Of a stretch of 61,717 nucleotides of DNA, positions 34,682 through 43,552 are shown in pieces. Position 1 is the first letter of the stretch. Every line of letters starts with the position of its first letter. The position numbers and the translations under genes were made by a program. Source of the DNA: Flavobacteriales bacterium (GTDB taxonomy: Bacteria; Bacteroidota; Bacteroidia; Flavobacteriales_D; Crocinitomicaceae); contig JAKSBJ010000231.1 of the NCBI GenBank assembly GCA_022361195.1, positions 1 through 61,717 on the forward strand. Direction: 5' to 3'. Under the pieces are notes generated by a model that was given only the letters and a program-made list of their open reading frames with translations, made no database searches and had not been told where the DNA came from.

Positions 34682-34689
34682 TACATTTG
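34682..34689 (+). promoter_or_regulatory. -7 element TACATTTG, leaderless configuration
   Basis: Perfect TAnnTTTG ending 5 bases before the ATG at 34695. No convincing TTTG about 19 bases upstream. If used, the transcript would start at or within one or two bases of the start codon. Confidence 0.45.
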
Positions 34690-34694
34690 AGTTG

Positions 34695-35732
34695 ATGAAA
34701 AATTCGACTTTAATCTTCTTTTTTCTAGGAACTTTATTGTTAACATCTTGCTACAAAGACAAGACTCCTGTACCTGTTGAACCTAAACAACTGGATTTTT
34801 CATTGAAAGGAATTGGAGTTGATCCGGTTTCTTCGGCTGTTGAAGCTGATAAGTTTGATCCTATTGTAGCCGTTAATGCCAACGCTATATCTGTTTATCC
34901 TTTGGGAATTGTTTATCCTGATTTGCATGTGGTTAATCATAATCTAGCTGGAATGAATTGGGGGGAGAGAAGTGCCGGAATTGAAAAACAAATTGATTGG
35001 GCCCACGAAAATGGAATGAAGGTGATGATTTACCCTCGTTTGTTTTTTGCCGATGGTAGAGAATCCAGATCATACGATGCCGGATCAGAAGCGAATTGGG
35101 AGAAGTTTGAAAAAAGCTATAAGGAATTTGTTGTTCACTATGCGGTCATGGCTAAAGAAAAGGGAGCAGAATTACTTTCTTTGGGATCGGACATGGAATT
35201 TTTTGTAGAAAACCGTCCAGATTACTGGGAGTTTTTAATTGATACTTGCCGCATGGAATTTGATGGGAAATTGACTTATTCAGCTCATCGTTTAAATTAT
35301 GATGACATTCCATTTTGGAACGAGTTAGATTATATTGGTATTCGTGCAGATTATTCTGTATCTCTATCTCAAACTCCTTCCGTGGAGGATGTGATTTCTT
35401 TTTGGGAAACAGAAGTGCACAGTGATTTAATTAGTATTTCAGCTTCTGAAATTCGTCCGGTTATTTTTACTGAAATAGGATATAAGAGTATCGATTTTGC
35501 TGGAGAGCAACCCTGGAATGAAGAACTAGACCATGAACTGAATGAAACAGCCCAGGCAAACCTAATTCAAGGGTTCTTAGAAGCATTTAGCGAAAAGGTA
35601 TGGTTTGAGGGAGCCTTTATTAATGGGTGGAGCTTAGAGGACATAAGCGGAAACGCTCCTGATAAAGGTTATTCGGTAGCAGGGAAGGAATCTGAGGTGC
35701 TAATTGAGCAAATGTATTCGGATACGCTTTAA
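34695..35732 (+). CDS. GH113-like glycosidase lipoprotein
   Basis: Protein of 345 residues; the ATG at 34695 opens the lipoprotein signal MKNSTLIFFFLGTLLLTSC (an in-frame TTG precedes it). The mature part is a TIM-barrel-like chain with GH113 features: IDWAHENGMKVMIYPRLFF, ELLSLGSDMEFF at the acid/base position, YIGIRADY, and FTEIGYKSIDFAGEQPW carrying the presumed nucleophile Glu. In GH113 mannanases the acid/base motif is usually GTE or GNE; here it reads GSD with a Glu two residues later, so activity is uncertain. Located at the outer or inner membrane surface. It follows the C5-epimerase-like gene by 56 bases. Confidence 0.65.
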   Translation: MKNSTLIFFFLGTLLLTSCYKDKTPVPVEPKQLDFSLKGIGVDPVSSAVEADKFDPIVAVNANAISVYPLGIVYPDLHVVNHNLAGMNWGERSAGIEKQIDWAHENGMKVMIYPRLFFADGRESRSYDAGSEANWEKFEKSYKEFVVHYAVMAKEKGAELLSLGSDMEFFVENRPDYWEFLIDTCRMEFDGKLTYSAHRLNYDDIPFWNELDYIGIRADYSVSLSQTPSVEDVISFWETEVHSDLISISASEIRPVIFTEIGYKSIDFAGEQPWNEELDHELNETAQANLIQGFLEAFSEKVWFEGAFINGWSLEDISGNAPDKGYSVAGKESEVLIEQMYSDTL

Positions 35733-35739
35733 TCTATTT

Positions 35740-36291
35740 TTAATGAATCATTTTGACTTCGCGGGCAATGGATTCACTGTTGGTCACTGTTAGGTTGTCG
35801 CAAAATCCCTGAACGGTTTTATCCTTTTCACTCAAAAATTCTGCTGCACTAATAAAAATGGAGTTTTGATTCTCAAAATCAATACGAATACTCTGAGGGT
35901 ATAGATATTCTGTTCCTACTGAATTTTCAGTGAAGATTTTTACAGTTTCCCAGTCTACTTGAATAGTTTCAATAGTAGAACCTACCAGACCTGACCAAAG
36001 TCCGTCATGATTAATATTCCACTTTTTATAATTGGAAAAAACTGTTGGTTTATTAATTCGAGCCCCAACACCATATTGAAAAAACTGATCATCCCAGAAA
36101 AATTCAACATGCCCCTGGTTGGTAGTTATAAGAATAGAAAAGTCAACAGAATGAATGTTTTCGTATTGCGTTTTGTAAGAAGGTTCTTCTAATTGATAAT
36201 CAATTTCCAAATATTCTACATTCATCAAGACGTGTCCTGAAAGTTCTTTAAGTTTATTTTCAAATCTAAGGTGTTCGGTCTTCAATTCCAT
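35740..36291 (-). CDS. Hypothetical protein, 183 residues
   Basis: I do not recognise this protein. It has no signal peptide or membrane segment and is rich in aromatic residues, Asn and Glu, with alternating beta-like strands (HVLMNVEYLEIDYQL, DFSILITTNQGHVEFFWDDQFF, SIRIDFENQNSIFISAAEF). The codon pattern resembles its neighbours, and the start ATG at 36291 has no internal rival. It converges on the GH113-like gene with only 7 bases between stops. It might be a small cytoplasmic beta-sandwich protein, an inference only. Confidence 0.6.
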   Translation of the reverse strand: MELKTEHLRFENKLKELSGHVLMNVEYLEIDYQLEEPSYKTQYENIHSVDFSILITTNQGHVEFFWDDQFFQYGVGARINKPTVFSNYKKWNINHDGLWSGLVGSTIETIQVDWETVKIFTENSVGTEYLYPQSIRIDFENQNSIFISAAEFLSEKDKTVQGFCDNLTVTNSESIAREVKMIH

Positions 36292-36387
36292 TTTGTCTGT
36301 TCAGTCGATAGTGTGATGTCGTCTTATTACTATAATTCCAAAATAGCAAAAAGAAACGGTAAGCGCTATAAAGAGTTTCCTAACGGG

Positions 36388-37503
36388 CTATTTTTGAATG
36401 CAAAGCTTTTGATGATTCAAATGTGATTGAGCCGAAGAAATACTTAGTGTATAAATTCCTTTTTTGAGTTGGTCAGTGTTAATTACGGTTTGGGCTTGAT
36501 CAATATGATCGGATAGAACTAAAGTTCCTCTTAAATCATACAATTCATATTTCCAGTTTAAGCTAGCGTCAAATTTATCGAGGAAGAGGTTAATTTGATT
36601 ATTTGCTGGATTTGGCCATACCTTAAGGTCAATAGTAGCGTTAGTTTCAAGTCCTAAATCTCCTAAATCATTTAGCGCATTAACTACAGCCAGCCCATCT
36701 CCAATACTGTAAAAGTCGATAGTAGGAAAGTTTGGGAATTTACCGGTTATAGTTTCACATTCATCACATCGATCGATGAAAAACGGATTTGCATTAGCAA
36801 TTTCAGCCTGTGATTCTACGCCTATCCCTAAACTTTCATCTGTCACAAAATGGTTCAATATAAAAAGATCATTGTCAGGGTCACCACGGTTGAATTCGCA
36901 ATCAAATTCATCAACATTGTAATAAGTAAAAGGAGTTTCAACAGCGTGTGTCCAAACATGATGGAACCAGCCTTGATCAGCTGAGGCATCTTCGGAATCT
37001 GTGAAAATAACCAAACGGTTTTCATCATCAATCATTTGTTGTAGGGTAGGCCAGTCATCACTTCCCTTTTCAAAAAGATATGGCATTAGGTCTACGGTTG
37101 TCAAAGCACCTTCAATTTGATTCGCAGTGACATAACATTCAAAAATGATGGTAACTACCTCATTGGGATTAGTATCTAAGAAGTTTTTTATCTCGGTTAA
37201 ATTAGCTGTTAAAGGTTGAGTGCCAAATAGCGAAAGTCCATGGTAAACGGTTGGAACACCATCCAGGTCATATACATCGATCATTAAAGCTCGCACACCT
37301 GCATTTAACTGTTGTGTAATACTGTAATGATGATTGGTAAAGTCAAAGCCCATTTCTGTATTATTGTAAGCATTGTGTGTCGTTAAATAAGCAACTTCAT
37401 CATATTTTTTTTCACACAAAGGCTCATAACCATTACATTGAGCAAAAGATAAATTTGTAAATAAGGGAAGGAGCAAAAGAACGGTTAAAAAAGATCTCCT
37501 CAT
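36388..37503 (-). CDS. T9SS-secreted PI-PLC X-domain phosphodiesterase
   Basis: Protein of 371 residues. Signal peptide MRRSFLTVLLLLPLFTNLSFA. Residues about 30-270 form a phosphatidylinositol-specific phospholipase C X domain: YLTTHNAYNN with the first catalytic His, ALMIDVYDLDG, VYHGLSLFG with the second His, and VVTIIFECYV. A T9SS type A sorting domain follows (VWPNPANNQINLF, YDLRGTLVL, LKKGIYTLSI). Bacterial PI-PLCs cut phosphatidylinositol or GPI anchors, metal-independently. Such lipids are uncommon in Bacteroidota, which suggests a eukaryotic or environmental substrate (inference). A weak -7 (TATATTCG, complement of 37541-37548) lies 38 bases upstream. Confidence 0.85.
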   Translation of the reverse strand: MRRSFLTVLLLLPLFTNLSFAQCNGYEPLCEKKYDEVAYLTTHNAYNNTEMGFDFTNHHYSITQQLNAGVRALMIDVYDLDGVPTVYHGLSLFGTQPLTANLTEIKNFLDTNPNEVVTIIFECYVTANQIEGALTTVDLMPYLFEKGSDDWPTLQQMIDDENRLVIFTDSEDASADQGWFHHVWTHAVETPFTYYNVDEFDCEFNRGDPDNDLFILNHFVTDESLGIGVESQAEIANANPFFIDRCDECETITGKFPNFPTIDFYSIGDGLAVVNALNDLGDLGLETNATIDLKVWPNPANNQINLFLDKFDASLNWKYELYDLRGTLVLSDHIDQAQTVINTDQLKKGIYTLSISSAQSHLNHQKLCIQK

Positions 37504-37610
37504 AGCGGTTGTTATTTAATTTTTGGGCAATTGAAAGAGACGAATATAGTAAATCACCGTTTTCTGAGACAGTTCTTTAAAGAAATAATAAACCTTTATT
37601 TATCAAAAGC

Positions 37611-38162
37611 TTACCAGTCTATTTTAACGTATCCGCTATTAAGGGTAATGTTCTCTGACGCATCAGCTTCATTGGACAGTGTTAATTCCGTCAAAGTTGA
37701 TGTGAATTTTCCGCTTTCAATGGTATAATTCATAGTTCCGCTTGAAGGGGAAAGGTAATTTTTATTCTCCAGTGCATGACCGGTGCCAGTAAAGAAGCTA
37801 AAATAAAAGTTTATCACATCAGTTTCTTCTGGAAATCTGGAATCAGTGAATGTTGGATTTGCGGAAGCTGTTGGTTTAACTTTATGCGTCATGACCAATG
37901 AAAAAGTAGATGGTGTATTTCCATCGTTTGCACTTTCGCTGAATTGAGCCTTTGAGCTAAAATTAATTTGATGTCGATTAAAGTTCGGGTCGGGTTGAAC
38001 GGAACTGGTATTTAGGTAAAATGAATCCGATTCAATGACGAGATAAGATTCAGGAAGGGTAATACTTGCCGATGAATCAGGTTCTGGCTCACCACTTTTT
38101 TTACAAGAACTAATTAGTACTAAAGGGGCAACTAATGCAATGGAAAGAATAATTTTTTTCAT
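37611..38162 (-). CDS. Lipoprotein of unknown function, 183 residues
   Basis: Start at 38162, where MKKIILSIALVAPLVLISSC gives a signal with an ISSC lipobox; a longer frame to 38210 merely adds residues before the signal. The mature chain starts KKSGEPEPDSS and is Ser/Thr/Asn-rich with beta strands (SYLVIESDSFYLN, HQINFSSKAQF, FYFSFFTGTGHA, SGYVKIDW end). This resembles small Bacteroidota outer-surface lipoproteins; no family recognised. A perfect 18-base palindrome lies 12 bases upstream of the start. Confidence 0.65.
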   Translation of the reverse strand: MKKIILSIALVAPLVLISSCKKSGEPEPDSSASITLPESYLVIESDSFYLNTSSVQPDPNFNRHQINFSSKAQFSESANDGNTPSTFSLVMTHKVKPTASANPTFTDSRFPEETDVINFYFSFFTGTGHALENKNYLSPSSGTMNYTIESGKFTSTLTELTLSNEADASENITLNSGYVKIDW

Positions 38163-38173
38163 CTTTTCTTGAA

Positions 38174-38191
38174 TTCGATTTACAAATCGAA
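38174..38191. promoter_or_regulatory. Perfect 18-base palindrome upstream of a lipoprotein gene
   Basis: TTCGATTT-AC-AAATCGAA: two perfect 8-base arms with a 2-base centre. It overlaps a possible -7 element (TATCTTTC, complement of 38189-38196) for the lipoprotein at 38162 and lies in the 69-base gap after the glycan-degradation operon. The geometry fits a dimeric repressor operator. Confidence 0.45.
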
Positions 38192-38231
38192 AGATAGGAT
38201 AGTGCTTCAAAATTATTCTACGGTAAATTCC

Positions 38232-40529
38232 CTAGTCGAATTGTATTGGGCGATTTTTTGGAGGGCAAAAGAAGAAAAAATCACTAAAAATGACTTCCTC
38301 ACTTTTTTGTGTCTGGATTTGGTAGCTTAGGTAAGCAGAGTTTGGAGTAAATCCTTTGGGCAATTTATCCTTTTTTATGCTTAAAACCATTTTGGGCTCA
38401 TGTCGATCCAATGATAGAGAAGTTTTAAAGTCCCTAAGTGTTTCATTAGAATTAAAGTCGACTAAGGAAACCTTAAGTTCTCCCTTAAAAGCTTCGGATT
38501 TATCAGATAGAGCAGTAAAATGAATCTCATCATCCAAAGAATCTACTACGACTATAACGGGAGAGAATTGTTTTTGAACTTCGGAATAGGCTTTTTTCGG
38601 TTGTCCTGAATGATCAATGATACTCCAGGAAACTCCCGGCCAACAATCGTTCAACTGCCATAACAAAGATCCCATACAGTAGCCAGATGATTTTCTGTGT
38701 GCTTGAATGGCTTGTTTCATAGCATAAGCCTGCACATTTTGATTGGCAATTATCCAATCTTTAAAATTGTCAATTGAGCCATAGTATTTTTGAATGTTTT
38801 GTTCAATCATGGAATTTCCTACATAACTCTTTTGCCGATCAAGAACACTTTTAGCATTTAAAGTCAGGTCATCTCCTAAATACTGCGCTAGTAATTCATA
38901 AGAAGCGTAAGACTGGAAACCATATTCAACCATGAATCGGCCAACATTATCGTGATAAGCCTCTAAAGGATCTCCTCCATGCCATACACCCCAATAGTGC
39001 ATACTTGAATGCTTAAAGTTTTCTGCCGTTCCCCAATTACTTAAAGGAGAAGTAGGTGTATAGGGTCTTTGTGAATCGAGTTGTTGAATGAACTGTGGAA
39101 TCATTTCATGGAAAATGAGCTTATAATTGTTCCAGAGTTCAACAGAGTCTTTTTGTGAATAATTGTATTGTTTTTGCCAACCCCAATTGTGCCAGGCTAC
39201 TTCAATTTCATTATTGCCACACCAAATAGCCAAGGAAGGGTGGTTTCGTAAACGTTTGATATTGTATCGAACCTCGTCAGCAACTTGATTTCGGAATTGA
39301 TAGGTAGGAGGATAAACCGTTCCGGCAAACATGAAATCTTGCCAAACCATTAATCCCAAACTATCACATAGATCATAAAAAAGGTCCTTTTCATACACTC
39401 CGCCACCCCAAACACGAATCATGTTCATATTAGCCTCTTTGGCCTGAATTAGAAGCTTTCGATACTGCTTGTCCTTAACACAAGGAAGAAAAACATCTTG
39501 TGGAATGTAATTAGCTCCTTTACAAAAAACGTCTTCGCCATTTACTTTAAAGTAAAAAGAGGTTCCAAATTCATCTTTTTGGTTTATTAATTCAATTTCT
39601 CTTAATCCAAAGCGTACTTCTTTTTGATCGATCAGTTTTTTCCCTTTATAGAGGGAGATTGTTTTAGTGTAAATTTTTTGATCGCCATATCCATTTGGAT
39701 ACCAGAGTTCAGGGTTGTTAATTTCTAAAGTTAGATTAAGGGTGTCAGAGGTTGATTTGTAGTTGACTTTCTGTTCAAGATCATCGCACTTAAGGAGGTA
39801 AGTTCCCTTGGGGTTCGTTCCGTCCAATTCAATGGCCAAATTTACTATCGCACGACTTTTGGTCAATTCTTTTTGCTGAACATGAACATCTGCAATACGG
39901 ACCGAGTTCCATGCCCGAATGTAAATAGGCCGCCAAATACCACAACCTACAAATCGCGGAGCAAAGTCCCATCCAAACTGATAAGCCGCTTTTCGAACAT
40001 ATGGTGAAACGTTTACTTCTTCTTTTTCACTTCCCGCCGGTAGTTGATGACCACTCTTTAAAGCTTCATCCTTCTTTTTGTTGATGGGTGATTGGAACAC
40101 AATTTGAAGATCATTTTTTCCAGATTTTAAAAGAGCCTTAATCGGAATCTGTTGTTGTAAAAACATGTTGGAAGAATAGCCCGCGATTTGGTCATTGATA
40201 TAAATGGTAGCATAGGTGTCTAAGCCATCGCAGACTAACTCAATGTTTTCCATTTGAGCCAAATCAGGTGATACCTCAAAAGAAGTTCGATATTCCCAAT
40301 CTTCGTATTCAATCCATTTTAGCTTTTCCTCTTGTCCGGCTTTAAAAGGATCTTCAATTAAGGTATTGGCCAATAAGTCTGTATGAACCGTTCCCGGAAC
40401 CTGTGCCATATACCATTTTTCAGTTCCTACCTGGCGAAATTCCCAGTTTTGATGAAGATTGATTTGCTCAAGCTGAGCAAAAGAAATCAGTTTGAGAAGC
40501 AGTAATAAAGAGAAGAGGAGGTGTTTCAC
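38232..40529 (-). CDS. Exported GH2 beta-mannosidase
   Basis: Protein of 765 residues with a signal peptide (MKHLLFSLLLLLKLISFAQ). Order: sugar-binding domain (NWEFRQVGTEKWYMAQVPGTVHTDLL), immunoglobulin-like beta sandwich, then the TIM barrel with MIRVWGGGVYEKDLFYDLCDSLGLMVWQDFMFA, LAIWCGNNEIE with the acid/base Glu, and RFMVEYGFQSY with the nucleophile Glu. The WGGG and WQDFMFA blocks are typical of beta-mannosidases, which remove Man-beta-1,4 from the chitobiose core of N-glycans or from mannan fragments. Last gene of a four-gene tight array; 18 bases after cutC. Confidence 0.85.
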   Translation of the reverse strand: MKHLLFSLLLLLKLISFAQLEQINLHQNWEFRQVGTEKWYMAQVPGTVHTDLLANTLIEDPFKAGQEEKLKWIEYEDWEYRTSFEVSPDLAQMENIELVCDGLDTYATIYINDQIAGYSSNMFLQQQIPIKALLKSGKNDLQIVFQSPINKKKDEALKSGHQLPAGSEKEEVNVSPYVRKAAYQFGWDFAPRFVGCGIWRPIYIRAWNSVRIADVHVQQKELTKSRAIVNLAIELDGTNPKGTYLLKCDDLEQKVNYKSTSDTLNLTLEINNPELWYPNGYGDQKIYTKTISLYKGKKLIDQKEVRFGLREIELINQKDEFGTSFYFKVNGEDVFCKGANYIPQDVFLPCVKDKQYRKLLIQAKEANMNMIRVWGGGVYEKDLFYDLCDSLGLMVWQDFMFAGTVYPPTYQFRNQVADEVRYNIKRLRNHPSLAIWCGNNEIEVAWHNWGWQKQYNYSQKDSVELWNNYKLIFHEMIPQFIQQLDSQRPYTPTSPLSNWGTAENFKHSSMHYWGVWHGGDPLEAYHDNVGRFMVEYGFQSYASYELLAQYLGDDLTLNAKSVLDRQKSYVGNSMIEQNIQKYYGSIDNFKDWIIANQNVQAYAMKQAIQAHRKSSGYCMGSLLWQLNDCWPGVSWSIIDHSGQPKKAYSEVQKQFSPVIVVVDSLDDEIHFTALSDKSEAFKGELKVSLVDFNSNETLRDFKTSLSLDRHEPKMVLSIKKDKLPKGFTPNSAYLSYQIQTQKSEEVIFSDFFFFCPPKNRPIQFD

Positions 40530-40547
40530 AAAAGTTGATTCTTAGAG

Positions 40548-41249
40548 TTATTTAGTTGGGACAGACAAAATACCCATAATCTTTTGTTCATCTACAATAT
40601 ATTTTGTTCCAAATCCCAGATTATCCTGAACCAATTCTGCTTTACGAGCTGTAAAATGAATAGCATCAATACCACTTTGGTAAAGGGTTGAAACATTGGA
40701 ACTACTAACTCCTGAGCCAGCCATGATTTGAATTCTTCCGGCAGCTTGATTCACCATTTGTTTAATGGTATTTAAACCGTCAATGGCCTTTCGTTCTCCA
40801 CCTGATGTTAAAATTCGGGTACAACCAATATTGATGAGGTCATTCAAGGCTTTTTCTTTATTCGGTATAAGATCAAAAGCTCTATGGTAGGTGACTTCTA
40901 AGTTCATTTGTCGAGCGAAATCGCACATTTCTTGCATGGCCGGAACATCCACTTCATTTTGGTGAGTTAAAAGTCCAAAAACTACTCCTTTAGCTCCTGC
41001 GCTTCCAGCAGCCATTATATCCATGAGCATGAGTTGTTTTTCAGCTACTGTATAAACAAAATCTCCTGGTCTTGGGCGAATCATACAATGGATTTCTACT
41101 TCTTTTATGCTACTACAACGTTGTATTAGTCCGTAAGAGGGGGTGAGCCCGCCTACTTCAAGAGCTGAGCACAATTCTACTCGTTTAATACCAAATTTAC
41201 GAGCCGCTAAACAACTGTCTTGTGAGTCAATACAAAGTTCAATGTCCAT
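40548..41249 (-). CDS. cutC: CutC-family protein
   Basis: Cytoplasmic TIM-barrel protein of 233 residues. Family motifs: MDIELCIDSQDSCLAARKFG, RVELCSALEVGGLTPSYG, IHCMIRPRPGDFVY, GVVFGLLTHQNEVD, VTYHRAFD and ILTSGGERKA, MAGSGVSS. CutC was named for copper homeostasis, but direct metal handling is not well supported and Bacteroidota copies often occur among glycoside hydrolases. Its ATG shares its A with the TAA of the GH20 gene (TAATG), so translation is coupled. The position between two exported glycosidases suggests a role in intracellular use of the released sugars (inference). Confidence 0.85.
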   Translation of the reverse strand: MDIELCIDSQDSCLAARKFGIKRVELCSALEVGGLTPSYGLIQRCSSIKEVEIHCMIRPRPGDFVYTVAEKQLMLMDIMAAGSAGAKGVVFGLLTHQNEVDVPAMQEMCDFARQMNLEVTYHRAFDLIPNKEKALNDLINIGCTRILTSGGERKAIDGLNTIKQMVNQAAGRIQIMAGSGVSSSNVSTLYQSGIDAIHFTARKAELVQDNLGFGTKYIVDEQKIMGILSVPTK

Positions 41250-43534
41250 TACTTAATGATTATTTCGTCAATGAATAGCCAGGAGTCAGATCCCTCGGCG
41301 TCATGTCCTGCCGGAACCTTTCCTATGCTTGTAGCTTGGAACCGAATATACCTCATTTTTATGGGACTCGTTCTAGATTCTGGACCAAAGGTTTTTTTCT
41401 GCTTTGTATTGTCCATTATGATTCTTGAATTGAATGCCTGCCCAAAAGGTGTCCAATCGTATTGATTCTCTGTTGATTTGGTATTGGCATATTGAACTAG
41501 GACTTCTTTTGGAAAGAAAATCCATGAATTGGCATATTGGTAAAAGTTAGCTTTTATACTGCTAACATCAGTTGGCGATCCCAAATCAATGATAACGTCT
41601 ATGTTTTGTCCCCAAAAGCCTTGCCAGTTTCCATCTCTAAAATTGTCTGATCCTGTTTTACCATCCACCAAATTCTTTTTGCCATTTCCTGTGTACCATT
41701 CATTATAATCAGTGAAATAACGTACCTTTTTGTTTAATCCATCATGAAAAACAAAATCCTGGAAAATGGGATCACCATATTCTTTATTGTCCTTAAAAAC
41801 TTGAATTTTAAGTTGTCCTGAGTTTTTTAAAGGAATGGGAGAGGTGTAGTTCGTGTATTTACTGGATTTACCTACCCACATGTATTTTACTTTAAGGTCT
41901 GGAAGTTCTTTGTGAAGAATAATCTCAATCGTGTCTTCATCAAAATTTAAATCAATACTGCTTCCAATACAAGCTCTACCGTATTGTACAGAATAGGAGG
42001 AAAGTAAAGAAAAATGTTGATCTAAACGACCGTAAAAATCTTCAAAATCATGGGTTCCAGGTCCCGACCATAATACTTCTGCCAACCCAATCATTCGAGG
42101 GAAAACCTTAGAGTCTAGATCTTTCTCATCCGGAACATGCTCGGTCCACATATTACATTCGGCTCCTAGAATATGTGTCTGAGACGAGAGTGGAATTTTG
42201 TCTAGTGGATTAAATGAATAAATCTTTTGAAGGTCAATAGCATCCAAACCATAATCTAAATAGCAGTGAGAGGTAGGAGACATGATGACGTCGTGCCCCA
42301 TGCTTGCTGCTTTTTTACCTCCATCGATTCCGCGCCAGCTTTGAACAGTAGCATTTTCAGATAAGCCACCTTCCAAAATTTCATCCCATCCAATGAGTTT
42401 ACGATCATGTTTATTCAAAAAACGTTCAATTCGTCGAATAAAATAGCTTTGCAATTCATGTTCGTCTGCCAGACCTTCTTCTTTAATTCTTTGTTGACAC
42501 TGACCACAGTATTCCCAACGTAGTTTAGGAGCTTCATCTCCGCCAATATGAATGTATTCAGAAGGGAAAATTTCCATAACCTCGAGTAAAATATCCTCTA
42601 AAAAGGCAAAAGTGCTATCATTCCCAGCACAATAAATTTCTTTAAAAACACCCCAGTCATTCGCTACCTCAATGGGACCTTGACTACAGGAATATTGAGG
42701 GTAAGCAGCCAAAGCCGCCTGAGCATGACCTGGAAGTTCAATTTCCGGGATGATGGTGATATGCCGTTCATTGGCGTAAGCGACTATTTCTTTTAAATCT
42801 TCTTTGGAATAAAATCCGCCATATTTTGTACCGTCTTTCTCAATTCTCCAAGAACTAATTTCATTGAGCTTAGGGTATTTGTCGATGGGCATTCGCCAGC
42901 CTTGATCTTCGGTTAAATGGAAATGGAGCACATTCATTTTATAAAATGCCAGCATGTCGATGTATTTCATCACTACTTCTTTATCAAAGAAATGACGGCA
43001 AACATCCAATAAAAGCCCCCTATGCCTAAATTTGGGTCTGTCGGTTATTTCCAAAGCTGGTAAATACCAGGATGATCGTTTTTCCTTGTGATGAAAAGCA
43101 TCCATGAATAATTGACGAAGGGTTTGGATTCCTCGCATAATTCCCTCGGCCTTTGGAGCTGCAATTCGGATTTCATTTTCTGAAATGTGTAGGGTATGAA
43201 ATTCAGCTTCTTGTCCTGGATGGGAGCTTTCTAAAATCACCTTTGGGGTATCTGATTCATCAATTTTTGTGTTCAGTTGAACCTTAAAATCAGATGATCC
43301 CTCTACCAATTGCTTGAGATAGTCACCTTCTGAAGGAAATTCTTCTGTTTGTATGATGGTGGATTGATTCCAGCAAAAATAGCCTTCTTTACTTACTACT
43401 TCGGAAGGGAAGGGAATGAGGTGTAAACTATCTGCATCTCGAATATAAGCAGGGGAAATGGCATTGTTTTGATCACCTCCACAGGAAAATAGTGTGACTA
43501 AAACAAAGAAAAAAACGGTTTTTCTTATGGTCAT
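41249..43534 (-). CDS. GH20 beta-N-acetylhexosaminidase lipoprotein
   Basis: Protein of 761 residues with a lipoprotein signal (MTIRKTVFFFVLVTLFSC). N-terminal GH20b-like domain (LIPFPSEVVSKEGYFCW), then the catalytic barrel: RGLLLDVCRHFFDKEVV, NVLHFHLTEDQGWRMPID, IPEIELPGHAQAALAAYP, and YIHIGGDEAPK with the catalytic Asp-Glu pair. A C-terminal beta region (about 600-761: VRYFTDYNEWYTG, NIDVIIDLGSPTDVSSIKANFYQY, WLFIDEIIIK) looks like a carbohydrate-binding F5/8-type domain. It removes terminal beta-GlcNAc or GalNAc, for example the chitobiose GlcNAc of N-glycans. 18 bases after the asparaginase gene. Confidence 0.9.
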   Translation of the reverse strand: MTIRKTVFFFVLVTLFSCGGDQNNAISPAYIRDADSLHLIPFPSEVVSKEGYFCWNQSTIIQTEEFPSEGDYLKQLVEGSSDFKVQLNTKIDESDTPKVILESSHPGQEAEFHTLHISENEIRIAAPKAEGIMRGIQTLRQLFMDAFHHKEKRSSWYLPALEITDRPKFRHRGLLLDVCRHFFDKEVVMKYIDMLAFYKMNVLHFHLTEDQGWRMPIDKYPKLNEISSWRIEKDGTKYGGFYSKEDLKEIVAYANERHITIIPEIELPGHAQAALAAYPQYSCSQGPIEVANDWGVFKEIYCAGNDSTFAFLEDILLEVMEIFPSEYIHIGGDEAPKLRWEYCGQCQQRIKEEGLADEHELQSYFIRRIERFLNKHDRKLIGWDEILEGGLSENATVQSWRGIDGGKKAASMGHDVIMSPTSHCYLDYGLDAIDLQKIYSFNPLDKIPLSSQTHILGAECNMWTEHVPDEKDLDSKVFPRMIGLAEVLWSGPGTHDFEDFYGRLDQHFSLLSSYSVQYGRACIGSSIDLNFDEDTIEIILHKELPDLKVKYMWVGKSSKYTNYTSPIPLKNSGQLKIQVFKDNKEYGDPIFQDFVFHDGLNKKVRYFTDYNEWYTGNGKKNLVDGKTGSDNFRDGNWQGFWGQNIDVIIDLGSPTDVSSIKANFYQYANSWIFFPKEVLVQYANTKSTENQYDWTPFGQAFNSRIIMDNTKQKKTFGPESRTSPIKMRYIRFQATSIGKVPAGHDAEGSDSWLFIDEIIIK

Positions 43535-43552
43535 AAACAGAAATAAAGAGAA

